DNA of 64,000 nt from Firmicutes bacterium CAG:460 (lineage in GTDB: Bacteria; Bacillota_I; Bacilli_A; RF39; UBA660), in NCBI GenBank assembly GCA_000437355.1, contig FR899775.1, forward strand, positions 35,696 through 99,695. Direction: 5' to 3'. The translations under genes were made by a program, and so were the position numbers. The notes beneath the pieces were generated by a model that did no database searches, had not been told where the DNA came from, and was given only the letters and a program-made list of their open reading frames with translations. Shown here in pieces: positions 25,480-34,496 of this stretch. Position 1 is the stretch's first letter; each line of letters begins with the position of its first letter.

Positions 25480-26790
25480 TTAAATTTTTTCTCTTTTTAA
25501 AACAACATTTTTATTACTTTTATTAATTGCTCTTTTAGCATCAAGATAATCTACAGCTTTATTAATTATACTTATTTCACTAGAGTTTAGTAAATCATCA
25601 TCTAAAGGCATTCCAATCATACTAGCAAATTTTAATAAATATTTTTTATCAATTTTTCCTGAAGTTAACAAATCATATAAACTAATATAATTTCTAATGA
25701 ATGTTGATCTATGAAATTCAAATGTTTCTTCTCCAAATGGTGTAAAACCTGTACAATAAAGTCTACTATTAGCATAACCAGTTTTAAGCAAGATAGTTTC
25801 ACCATCGTATTTTTCTTTTATTTTAACAAAAACATTTTTCGTTTTAGATTGAACTATATCATATATTTCTTCGACATTTTCAAACTTAATACTTGTAAGA
25901 GTTCTTAAAATATCTCTACTTTCTTGACCTTTTAATACTCTTTTTAATATTTCCTTTATCATTTCAAGCATTTTATTGGCAACATCTATTTTACTTAAAT
26001 CATTTTTACCTGATGAATTTATTCTAGTATTATAATTTTCTTTAATTAAAGCTAAACTAGAAAAAACATCACTTTTTCTTGATTGAAATTTTTCTAAAGA
26101 TAAATTCATACCAAAAACTAATGAATCTAAATACGCATAGCGACCTTCCCAAAGAGCTAGACTAATATTGTTTAGAAAAATTATTAATGAATCTGGGGCA
26201 CAATCTCCGATTATATTTTCTAACTTTGAAACTGTTTCACAATATACTTGATGTTTATTCATCATAGTTGCTAAATTCTTTAACATTTTATTTATTTCAT
26301 TTACATTTTTATTAAAATCTATAGAACTATCAATTTCAATTAATTTACGTTTTATTTCATCAACAAAATTAATTATTACTAAATTATTTTCTTTTCCTTC
26401 AGTTAATTCTTGTATTCTTTTTTCTGTTTTAAATACTAAATGTCTATTTCTAACATAAACTTTTATTATTTCATGCACTTGGTTAACAAATGTATCAAAA
26501 TTACAATCAAAATTTAAATCAATATATGCCGTTATTTTATGACTTGCAAATATTTCATTAGCATATTCTTTGAACTTTATTTTTAAATTATTTATTAAAA
26601 TATTATATTCCTCATCTAATTTATTTTTATCTTCAAAAAAATCAAAACCATCAATTAATCTATTAATAGATGTTGCATATTTTTCTTCTAAGGAACCATT
26701 TAAATATTTTCTATTACCCCTTATTTTCATTAAATTATTTACTAAACATTCATAATGTTTATATAATGTAAATCTTTCATTATCACTCAT
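25480..26790 (-). CDS. Hypothetical protein, paralogue of the J-protein tail
   Basis: This 436-residue protein lacks a J-domain but aligns along its length with residues 80-481 of the adjacent J-domain protein: LEEKYATSINRLIDGF versus LEFKYANAIDNVIKTF, the FVNQVHEI segment, and a C-terminal domain with EIYDIVQSK...GETILLKTGYANS. Both end in a LKREK tail. The function is unknown and no membrane segment is present. ATG 26790 is used, with GGAG seven bases upstream. Fifteen bases separate it from the J-protein gene. Confidence 0.65.
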   Translation of the reverse strand: MSDNERFTLYKHYECLVNNLMKIRGNRKYLNGSLEEKYATSINRLIDGFDFFEDKNKLDEEYNILINNLKIKFKEYANEIFASHKITAYIDLNFDCNFDTFVNQVHEIIKVYVRNRHLVFKTEKRIQELTEGKENNLVIINFVDEIKRKLIEIDSSIDFNKNVNEINKMLKNLATMMNKHQVYCETVSKLENIIGDCAPDSLIIFLNNISLALWEGRYAYLDSLVFGMNLSLEKFQSRKSDVFSSLALIKENYNTRINSSGKNDLSKIDVANKMLEMIKEILKRVLKGQESRDILRTLTSIKFENVEEIYDIVQSKTKNVFVKIKEKYDGETILLKTGYANSRLYCTGFTPFGEETFEFHRSTFIRNYISLYDLLTSGKIDKKYLLKFASMIGMPLDDDLLNSSEISIINKAVDYLDAKRAINKSNKNVVLKREKI

Positions 26791-26802
26791 AACCATTCTC
26801 CT

Positions 26803-28242
26803 TTACTTAACTTTCTTCCTTGGAACTGATGTTTCAATTACTAAATTTCCATCTAGAACCATTTTATTTCTATCTTCAGCATTTTTCATTAGTTCTTTTA
26901 ATTCTTCAATATACTTTTTATTTAAATGATATCTATTTATATCTAAGTTAAAACCTTCATTTATAGAGTGAACTCCAATAATTAGATATGTATCAAAAGC
27001 TATTTTACAAAAACTAATTGATAGATTAGAACCATTTATAAATAGTAATTCTCCAGCTTTTAAGTTTCCATCTAAAACTGTACGATGATTATTACCACTT
27101 TTAACTTTTTCAAGTAATAAATCTATTTTACTTTTTAAACTATTATCAACATTATCTAAGTCTTCTTTAAAATAGCAATTACCTTTAATATCATTTAAGA
27201 AAACAACTTCTGGTTTTCTAATCTTTTTATCTATATGAAACATATTTAATAATATTTTTAATTTATTAATGGCATCATTTATTATTTCATCAAAATATTC
27301 TTTATCTTCATCATTATATAATTCTTCAAGACTTTGAATATCTAATAAAGCTTCCATGTAATAATCATAATCACTTCTGCCAACAAGAGAACTTATAAGG
27401 TTACATGCCATAAGATATATTTCTTTATCTTCATCAGTTAAAAAACTTAATTTTTCTGTTTCTACTATAATTGGGTCAAGAGCTTCTTTTCTTACCTCAG
27501 ACTTCTTTTCTTTTTTCATTTCAGGTTTCACTTCTCTTTTTATAGCAGTTTTTAAATATTCTTCATAACTACTTCTTAATTCAATCATTAATTTGTTAGA
27601 TAAAGAAGTATACTTTATTAATTTTAATTCATCATTATTTATACCAAGTTCTTTTAGCCTTGTAGCTTTACTTAATTGATTAAATAAAATCATAAATAAT
27701 TCAGCATCTCCACCATTTTGAAAATTACCATAAATATCAAAATAATTACTTAGTGGTCGTAAACTTTCAAAATCACATTTCCATAAATCTTCAGGAGTTT
27801 TATTTTCACCAGTTTTCTTACCTTTAAAGGAAATGGCACTGCCAAAGATTTTAATAGCTTCTTTGTTTGTTAGGTAATTTTTACCAATTATTGATATTAG
27901 TGTTACATAAAATAGTGGAAAGTCTTCAATTGCACCGATAGCTTTTTCATTATCAAAAGCCCTAATTTGGCTATCACATATATAAATTTGTGTATTTAAC
28001 ATTCCAATATGTTTTTTTAGTCTTTCTTTAGCACTTTTAATATCATATTTTGTTAAATCTCCAAGAGCTTCTTTTAAAATATTTGTTAATTCATTTGATT
28101 TAGTGTCTTTTAGCATTTCAACATACTTTTGAAAATCTAATGGCCAAAGTTCTAACATATTTACAATATTTTTATAACCTTGCAAATCACTAATCATATT
28201 ACTTTTAACATTTTTCATATATTTTTTAAATTTAATAAACAT
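26803..28242 (-). CDS. Hypothetical protein, first gene of the J-protein row
   Basis: The 479-residue soluble protein starts after GGGGG with a basic MFIKFKKYMKNVKS. A Lys/Glu-rich linker (KREVKPEMKKEKKSEVRKEA, about residue 235) separates an all-helical N-terminal half from a C-terminal half. That second half has distant likeness to the tail domain of the next two genes (short strands, then YIEELKELM). It is divergent from the 964-residue gene, with about 120 bases between the starts. No known motif is seen. Confidence 0.65.
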   Translation of the reverse strand: MFIKFKKYMKNVKSNMISDLQGYKNIVNMLELWPLDFQKYVEMLKDTKSNELTNILKEALGDLTKYDIKSAKERLKKHIGMLNTQIYICDSQIRAFDNEKAIGAIEDFPLFYVTLISIIGKNYLTNKEAIKIFGSAISFKGKKTGENKTPEDLWKCDFESLRPLSNYFDIYGNFQNGGDAELFMILFNQLSKATRLKELGINNDELKLIKYTSLSNKLMIELRSSYEEYLKTAIKREVKPEMKKEKKSEVRKEALDPIIVETEKLSFLTDEDKEIYLMACNLISSLVGRSDYDYYMEALLDIQSLEELYNDEDKEYFDEIINDAINKLKILLNMFHIDKKIRKPEVVFLNDIKGNCYFKEDLDNVDNSLKSKIDLLLEKVKSGNNHRTVLDGNLKAGELLFINGSNLSISFCKIAFDTYLIIGVHSINEGFNLDINRYHLNKKYIEELKELMKNAEDRNKMVLDGNLVIETSVPRKKVK

Positions 28243-28307
28243 ATATATCCCCCTTAAACAAGTGTTTTTCTATCTTACCACAAAATGCCTGATTTTGCAA
28301 GAAAATA

Positions 28308-28336
28308 TTGACTTCTATTAGGAATTATCCTATAAT
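28308..28336 (+). promoter_or_regulatory. Sigma-A promoter of the 964-residue gene
   Basis: TTGACT (28308-28313), a 17-base spacer and TATAAT (28331-28336), then AGGAGGGGG before the ATG. A strong signal. Confidence 0.82.
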
Positions 28337-28362
28337 AAAAACTACTTTAGGAGGGGGTACTC

Positions 28363-31257
28363 ATGAGTTTATTTTTTAAGTTTTTCAAAAAATCTAAATT
28401 AAACCAAGAGGTTTTATGTCTTGTTAACTTACAAGATAGTATTATCATGCCTCCGAATAGTTTTTTTGACAACGTTAAAAATAAAGAACTTTGTGAACAA
28501 TATTATCAAGAATATAAAAGAATTTTATCTAATAAAAAGACAATATTAAGTACTCATTTAAAATCAATAGAAACTGATGATATCAGAGTTTACATAGATA
28601 TTTTAACTAGTTTAGAAATACATATTCATGATATTTTAAGTAATTCAAATAGCAAAGGATATAACTATGAATATGTAACCAATTTACTTGCAAGACTCAA
28701 TGGTTATGCTCACATTTTAAAGGCTATCGAAGAAGAATCTTTTTTAAGAATGGCAGCTTTATCAAGTCTTAAATCTATTCCATTTTTATCTAATAACAAA
28801 AAGAATGCTATAGATAATGAAATATCTAGATTACAAATTCAAATATTTAATGCGCAGAAAGATATTGAATTAATAAATTTACAAACTAACTCATGTTTTT
28901 CAATAATAGAAAATTCAAATTTAGAAAAAGATCCTAAATATTATAATGATTTACGTGGAAGACTTATTGGTTATATTTCTACATTTATACCTGATTCATT
29001 AAAAGAATATATAGAAAATTATCAAGATAAAAATTATCTTACATTAATGCAAATAAAGTTAGAAGTATTACTTTTTAAAAACAAAAATATATTAAAAGAT
29101 TTGGAAAATGAATTTGATAATCTTTTGGAATTTACACATTTAGACAGAATTACAAGAATACACTCTATAAATAGATTAATTACTAAATATATGGCAATCA
29201 AAGAATATAAAAGAATTGAAAACAAAGAACTTCTTTATAAACTTGTAGAATACAAAGTAAATTCTTGCGAAATAGATTATGGTAACTATAGAGAAATTTT
29301 ACATGACTATGCAAGGTCTAAAGAAGAAAAAGAAATTATGAAAGAAGTATTCTTTGAAAAAGTAAGCACTTTTATGCAAAGTAATGGTGTTTTTGAAGAA
29401 TATAAAAAATTTGATTTTTCAAAAAGAGATTATAGAATATTAGCTAACTTAATAAATAATGCTGTAAAAAATGAATATGGTGTTTTTGATTATGGTAGAA
29501 TATTATGTTCTCCAGAACTAACAATGTTATTATTTTCTATTAATAATCCTTATAAAATGAAAGAATTTTTCCAAAACTATCAAGTAAGTAATTGCACATA
29601 TCTTGCAGCTACATCATTAAAAAGAAATATGTTTGAATTTGAAGAATATATTCCACTTGAAACAGTGATGCAATTAACTGAGGTGTTTTTAAAAAATCCC
29701 CATCATAAAGATAGAATATTAAAAGATAAAGAACTTTATGATTTATATAAGATATATGATTGCTTATTATATTCTGTAATAAAGCCCAAATCCCCATCTC
29801 ACGTTTTTGAAAATGTTTCAAAAATTACAATTACTGGTCAAAATATTTTATTTTATCCAGAATTAATAAAAATTTATAACAAAGAAATGGCGCAAGGAAG
29901 AAAGTTAGTATTTCCTAAATCATTAAAAAAGCTAACTATTAGAGTAGATAACTATGATAGAGAATTTTTAAAATTTTACGAATTTGAACTAAATGAAGGG
30001 CTTGAAGATTTATCTATTTTAGAAACACATACCTATGCAACACCACCAAAAGTATTAGAGTTACCTTCTACTCTTGAACACTGTGAGATAACTATAAGGC
30101 CAGAAACTATAAGATTTAGAGATTATACAAATTCACAATTATTAGTAAGCGAAATAAGATTTAAAAATTTTTTGAAAAATTTAATGCATGCCCAAAGATT
30201 ATTAACACCCAATGAATTACCACTAATTAAAACTATTGAATTCAAAGGAAAATCATCTATTACAACTTTTAGTCTTAATATTAGAAAACTTGTATTTGGT
30301 CGTAAATTTGAACGTGAAACAATATATAATGATTTTCAAAATAAAGTAAAAGAAATGTACGAAAAACTATATGAAGTAGTTCAAGCATTTGAGTTAGAAA
30401 TTCCTAAAGAAGAAGCAAATTTTGATAATTTAAAAAAACTAGAAGATGAATTATATAATTATGTACAATCACAATACAAAGAAATAACAAGTTTTGATAT
30501 AATGATGGAAACAGATATACTTGCAGCAAAATATGATAAATATACAAGAGATGCAGAAGCAGACAAAGATAAACTATTAAAAGAAATGAATAATAAAATT
30601 TTAAAATTAAGATATATTATTGAAACGTTATCAATTTACACAAATACTGAAGATGCAATTGAAGATTTTAAATCACTTTTAACAATAAAGTTTAAATTAT
30701 TAATTAGTATTCTTCCTGAGTCAAGTAAACCACTTATTGATGAAGATACTCCAAAAGATGAAGTAGAATTATTTAAAGATTTATTAATTGATTATTTGAA
30801 AAATTTTGTAATTTATATTTATAAAGATAAAGAATTATCAAAAAAAATAGAAGAAATAATTGAAAAATATCGTGGAGACTATAGTTATTTTGAATACTTA
30901 TTAAGAAATCCATTTTTATTAAAGTTAAAATTGTCAATTGAAGACCCAAATTATCATGATACCATGTTAGATGTGTTTAAAAAACATAAAGTAAAAACAC
31001 CTAAAGAAATAATTGATAAGGTGAAAAACAAAAATCAAGAAGATTGTATTTCTTATCTTCAATTGATGAAAATTATTATAAAAATTGAAAACATATCTAC
31101 TCCATCAGAAAGTAATTTTACTTTTAATCCCTATCTTGATGATTTATCTCTTATATATAAAAGAGCTAAATCTAAGCTATATAATTATAATTTTGTAGAA
31201 TATGAAACATTTGAACTTGATGCTAGTGAAAGCCAAAAATTAATTAGGAAAAAATAA
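28363..31257 (+). CDS. Large hypothetical protein with LRR-like centre and coiled coil
   Basis: The 964-residue protein has a basic start (MSLFFKFFKKSK), a long helical N-terminal half, a central stretch of about 120 residues resembling irregular leucine-rich repeats (FPKSLKKLTIRVDN, ELNEGLEDLSILETH, ELPSTLEHCEITIR), and a C-terminal helical and coiled-coil region with many Lys and Glu. It has no signal peptide and is probably cytoplasmic. It has its own strong promoter and ribosome-binding site. The row of J-protein-family genes diverges from it, and the shared basic MFIKFKK/MSLFFKFFKK starts hint at common ancestry of the N-termini. Function unknown. Confidence 0.7.
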   Translation: MSLFFKFFKKSKLNQEVLCLVNLQDSIIMPPNSFFDNVKNKELCEQYYQEYKRILSNKKTILSTHLKSIETDDIRVYIDILTSLEIHIHDILSNSNSKGYNYEYVTNLLARLNGYAHILKAIEEESFLRMAALSSLKSIPFLSNNKKNAIDNEISRLQIQIFNAQKDIELINLQTNSCFSIIENSNLEKDPKYYNDLRGRLIGYISTFIPDSLKEYIENYQDKNYLTLMQIKLEVLLFKNKNILKDLENEFDNLLEFTHLDRITRIHSINRLITKYMAIKEYKRIENKELLYKLVEYKVNSCEIDYGNYREILHDYARSKEEKEIMKEVFFEKVSTFMQSNGVFEEYKKFDFSKRDYRILANLINNAVKNEYGVFDYGRILCSPELTMLLFSINNPYKMKEFFQNYQVSNCTYLAATSLKRNMFEFEEYIPLETVMQLTEVFLKNPHHKDRILKDKELYDLYKIYDCLLYSVIKPKSPSHVFENVSKITITGQNILFYPELIKIYNKEMAQGRKLVFPKSLKKLTIRVDNYDREFLKFYEFELNEGLEDLSILETHTYATPPKVLELPSTLEHCEITIRPETIRFRDYTNSQLLVSEIRFKNFLKNLMHAQRLLTPNELPLIKTIEFKGKSSITTFSLNIRKLVFGRKFERETIYNDFQNKVKEMYEKLYEVVQAFELEIPKEEANFDNLKKLEDELYNYVQSQYKEITSFDIMMETDILAAKYDKYTRDAEADKDKLLKEMNNKILKLRYIIETLSIYTNTEDAIEDFKSLLTIKFKLLISILPESSKPLIDEDTPKDEVELFKDLLIDYLKNFVIYIYKDKELSKKIEEIIEKYRGDYSYFEYLLRNPFLLKLKLSIEDPNYHDTMLDVFKKHKVKTPKEIIDKVKNKNQEDCISYLQLMKIIIKIENISTPSESNFTFNPYLDDLSLIYKRAKSKLYNYNFVEYETFELDASESQKLIRKK

Positions 31258-31372
31258 AATTGACAATAACTATGTTTTGTTGTACGTTGTATATAGCAAA
31301 GAAAATTTGCATAAATTAAAAATGGAACATCCAGCTTTTTCGCGAGATTGGATGCTATCAAATATTGGTTTT

Positions 31373-31409
31373 GCATCTAAATCAACCTCGTTGATTCAGA
31401 TGCGTTTTT
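31373..31409 (+). terminator. Rho-independent terminator
   Basis: GCATCTAAATCAA pairs with TTGATTCAGATGC (one mismatch) around CCTCG, then GTTTTT. It ends the large gene's transcript, or a small RNA from the 31260-31370 gap. Confidence 0.8.
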
Positions 31410-31423
31410 CATTTTACAATTAT

Positions 31424-31466
31424 AAAAACTACAAAGTGTTGCAACACCTTGTAGTTTTTAGTTTTT
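31424..31466. terminator. Bidirectional terminator
   Basis: AAAAACTACAA pairs with TTGTAGTTTTT, and an inner GTGTTGCAACAC is itself palindromic. T-runs lie on both strands. The stop of the minus-strand GtrA-like gene is inside the right arm. Confidence 0.82.
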
Positions 31467-31865
31467 CCTAAATATAACTAATTTTTGTAGGAAATAATTT
31501 ATAATAAATATAATAGAGTCTATAATAACTTTTATGAATGTAGCATTTAAATGAATATAATTATAAACCTTAGTTACAAGTAAACCAGAGATTGTAATAT
31601 TAATTATAACAAGCAAGAAATATTCTATAAAAGCTTTATAATTTCTTTTCTTTTCATTTTTAAATACATATTTTTTGTTAACAATATAATTAACTACACT
31701 AGATATTGCTCTAGCAACATAAGAAGATAATAATATTGCATCAACAAATTTATCTTTTATAAAATAAAGTATTATGGAAAATGATATTATATCAACTATA
31801 AAAGATAATCCACTAGATAGTAAATAAGTAAATACAGTTTTATACTTATTTAAAAAATTTTTCAT
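31458..31865 (-). CDS. GtrA family membrane protein
   Basis: This 135-residue protein has four transmembrane helices with the GtrA pattern: TYLLSSGLSFIVDIISFSII, a polar turn with YVARAISSVVNYIVNKKYVF, then two helices and a basic end (QKLVIFRKN). GtrA proteins are thought to help move or hold polyprenyl-phosphate-linked sugars in the membrane. The stop is in the two-way terminator. It follows dtd with no gap, so it is the last gene of the rel-dtd transcript. Confidence 0.85.
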   Translation of the reverse strand: MKNFLNKYKTVFTYLLSSGLSFIVDIISFSIILYFIKDKFVDAILLSSYVARAISSVVNYIVNKKYVFKNEKKRNYKAFIEYFLLVIINITISGLLVTKVYNYIHLNATFIKVIIDSIIFIINYFLQKLVIFRKN

Positions 31866-32300
31866 TTAAAACTCCATTATTAAAGTTATTGGACCATCAT
31901 TAGAAATGTTAACCATCATTTCTGCTCCGAAAATACCTGGTTTAGTTACAACATACTTATTCATTTCTTCATTAAATGTTTCGTATAACTTAATTGCTTC
32001 TTCACCATTTAAGGCTTTCATATATGAAGGTCTATTTCCTTTGGTGGTATCTCCATATAAAGTAAATTGTGATATTGATAATATTTCTCCACCAACATCT
32101 AGGATTGATTTATTCATAATGCCTTCTTCATCATCAAATATTCTTAAATTAGCTATCTTTTTAGTCATTTTTAAAATATTATCAATTGTATCCCCTTGGG
32201 TAAAAGAAACCAATAAAACCATGCCATTATCTATTTCATTTACTATCTTTTCTGAAACACTAACACTACTTTTTTTACTTCTTTGTACTACTACTTTCAC
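31866..32300 (-). CDS. dtd: D-aminoacyl-tRNA deacylase
   Basis: Dtd hydrolyses D-amino acids (and glycine on tRNA(Ala)) from mischarged tRNA. The 144-residue protein has the two cross-subunit active-site motifs, SQFTLYGD near residue 78 and NDGPITLIM at the end, and starts MKVVVQRSKKSSVSV. The initiation codon is GTG at 32300 with GGAGG upstream. It overlaps the rel stop by one base, the common rel-dtd order in Bacillota. Confidence 0.95.
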   Translation of the reverse strand: MKVVVQRSKKSSVSVSEKIVNEIDNGMVLLVSFTQGDTIDNILKMTKKIANLRIFDDEEGIMNKSILDVGGEILSISQFTLYGDTTKGNRPSYMKALNGEEAIKLYETFNEEMNKYVVTKPGIFGAEMMVNISNDGPITLIMEF

Positions 32301-34426
32301 TACATTTCCTCCTTAACATCTATAACATTATGTATTTTTCTAATACTTTTCATTACATTATCTAGTTCTTCTTTATCTTTTATTCTTATATTTAATTCAT
32401 ACATTGTTTTATTGTCAAATTCTTTTGTATTACAAGACCTTACAATACAACCAAGTTTACCTACTTCTGTAATAATATTTACTAGTAAATCAAAACCTGA
32501 TGCAACATAAACATAAATATTAGTAAAGTAATAATTACTTGCATCCATATTCCATGATACATCTACTACTCTTTCACTATTATTTGGGACATTTGCACAA
32601 CCTTTTTTGTGAACACTTATCCCTTGACCTTTTGTAATAAATCCAACTATTTCATCACCTTTAATTGGCATACAGCATTTAGCAATATTAACCATGATAT
32701 TAGAGTTTCCTTCAACTAAAATATCGCTCTTATAATTGATTTTAGGTATAGATAATTTTCTTTCAAATAAAGCATCATCTACTTCATGTCTATCTTCTTT
32801 GGTTAAATTAATAATATAACCTGCCGTAAATCTTAGTGAACCAATACTTAAATAAATCTCATCTAAATCTTTAACTTTTAAATCTTTAATTAATTTATCA
32901 ATTACTTCTGGAGTTAAAACTTCATTAAAAGCCATCTTACGTTTTCTAAGTTCGGTTTCTAAAATGTTTTTACCTTTTAAAATATATTCTTCTTTGTCTT
33001 GTTTACTGAAGAAAGCCTTAATTTTGTTTCTTGCTTGATTAGTTTTAACAAATGGAAGCCAGTCTTTATTCGGTGTACTATTATTATTTGTTTTAATATT
33101 TACAACATCATCGTTTTTAAGTTCATATGAAAGTGGCACAATTTGGTCATTTACGATTGCTCCAACAGTGGTGTCTCCAACTCTAGAATGAATTCGATAA
33201 GCAAAATCAACTGGAGTTGACCCAATTGGTAACTCAACAACATCGCCTTTCGGTGTATAAGTATAGATTAAATCGCTGAAAATATCTGCATTAACAGCAT
33301 TTTCAAAATCAGCATCAGTATCATTATTACTTGATTCAATAACATTTCTAAACATTTCTAATTTTTGTTCCATCACATTTTGAATCTTTTTAGTACCTTT
33401 TTCTTTATAAGACCAGTGACTTGCAATACCTTTTTCAGCAATTTCATCCATTTCATAGGTTCTTACTTGAATTTCAAAAACATGTCCTTCAACCCCAAAA
33501 ACAGTGGTATGCAAACTTTGATACATATTTTCTTTTGGACTTGCTATATAATCTTTAAATCTCTTTGGCATTGGTCTAAATCTAGAATGTATTAAACCAA
33601 TAACTTGATAACAATCAGATTCTTCTTCTACAAATATTCTTAAAGCTAAGATATCATATATTTTATTCCATTCTTTTCCATTAGATAATTTATTATAAAT
33701 ACTATAAACGCTTTTAACTCTACCTTTTATTTCAAATTTAATACCAGCTTCGGTTAAAATATCTATAATACTTTCTTTCATTTCTTCTAAACAATCATTT
33801 AATTCATCAACTGTTTCATTTAATTTTTCAAGTATATCATTGTAAACATCTGGTTTTAAATAATAAAGTGATAAGTTTTCTAACTCACTTTTAATAGAAT
33901 TAATGCCTAAACGATGAGCAATTGGTACTAAAACAGACATTGTTTCTTCAGCTTTTTGCTTTTGTTTAGATGGATTAATTGCCCAGTTGGTACGCATGTT
34001 ATGTAATCTATCAGCAAGTTTAATATACATAACTCGAACATCTTGGGCAAGTCCAACTAATATTTTTCTTAAATATATAACACTAGATTCATTATTATCA
34101 GGTAACTCTAACTTATTAATTTTAGACACACTTAAAACAATCTTAGCTATATCTTTTCCAAAATCATTAACTAAATCTTCATATGTTTTATTACCATTAT
34201 TGATAACTTCATGTAAAAGTGATGCAATAATGGTAGTATCATCAACATTTAAATCCATAAGAATTTTTGTAACTTCTAAAGGATGAGTTATAAAATCATC
34301 TCCAGTAAGTCGTTTCATTCCCTTATGTTCATTATAGGCATATTCATATGCTTTTTTTATTGTTTCAAATTGTTCCCTTTTTTCTAATCTTGGAACTAAT
34401 TCTTCAAAATTAATTGTATCTGGCAA
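32300..34426 (-). CDS. rel: Rel/SpoT-type (p)ppGpp synthetase with altered hydrolase motif
   Basis: The domain order is HD hydrolase, synthetase, TGS, zinc-finger-like and ACT. The synthetase half looks sound: RVKSVYSIYNKL, DILALRIFV, FKDYIASPKENMYQSLHTT, and EIQVRT with catalytic Glu. In the hydrolase half the His of THPLEV and the Asp of ADRLHNMRT are present. The key HDxxED motif, however, reads HEVINN (residues 72-77 from the chosen start), replacing Asp with Glu and Glu-Asp with Asn-Asn. (p)ppGpp hydrolysis is thus probably weak or lost. TTG 34426 is chosen, preceded by GGAAGGTGG; it gives 708 residues. Confidence 0.93.
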   Translation of the reverse strand: MPDTINFEELVPRLEKREQFETIKKAYEYAYNEHKGMKRLTGDDFITHPLEVTKILMDLNVDDTTIIASLLHEVINNGNKTYEDLVNDFGKDIAKIVLSVSKINKLELPDNNESSVIYLRKILVGLAQDVRVMYIKLADRLHNMRTNWAINPSKQKQKAEETMSVLVPIAHRLGINSIKSELENLSLYYLKPDVYNDILEKLNETVDELNDCLEEMKESIIDILTEAGIKFEIKGRVKSVYSIYNKLSNGKEWNKIYDILALRIFVEEESDCYQVIGLIHSRFRPMPKRFKDYIASPKENMYQSLHTTVFGVEGHVFEIQVRTYEMDEIAEKGIASHWSYKEKGTKKIQNVMEQKLEMFRNVIESSNNDTDADFENAVNADIFSDLIYTYTPKGDVVELPIGSTPVDFAYRIHSRVGDTTVGAIVNDQIVPLSYELKNDDVVNIKTNNNSTPNKDWLPFVKTNQARNKIKAFFSKQDKEEYILKGKNILETELRKRKMAFNEVLTPEVIDKLIKDLKVKDLDEIYLSIGSLRFTAGYIINLTKEDRHEVDDALFERKLSIPKINYKSDILVEGNSNIMVNIAKCCMPIKGDEIVGFITKGQGISVHKKGCANVPNNSERVVDVSWNMDASNYYFTNIYVYVASGFDLLVNIITEVGKLGCIVRSCNTKEFDNKTMYELNIRIKDKEELDNVMKSIRKIHNVIDVKEEM

Positions 34427-34496
34427 AATAACCACCTTCCAACATATATTTATTATATAACAAAATTGCATTTAAATAAAGGAGAAATTGTATTAC

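Noticed and set aside
31277..31471. Plus-strand 64-residue frame
   Set aside because: It crosses two terminator hairpins and has no ribosome-binding site.
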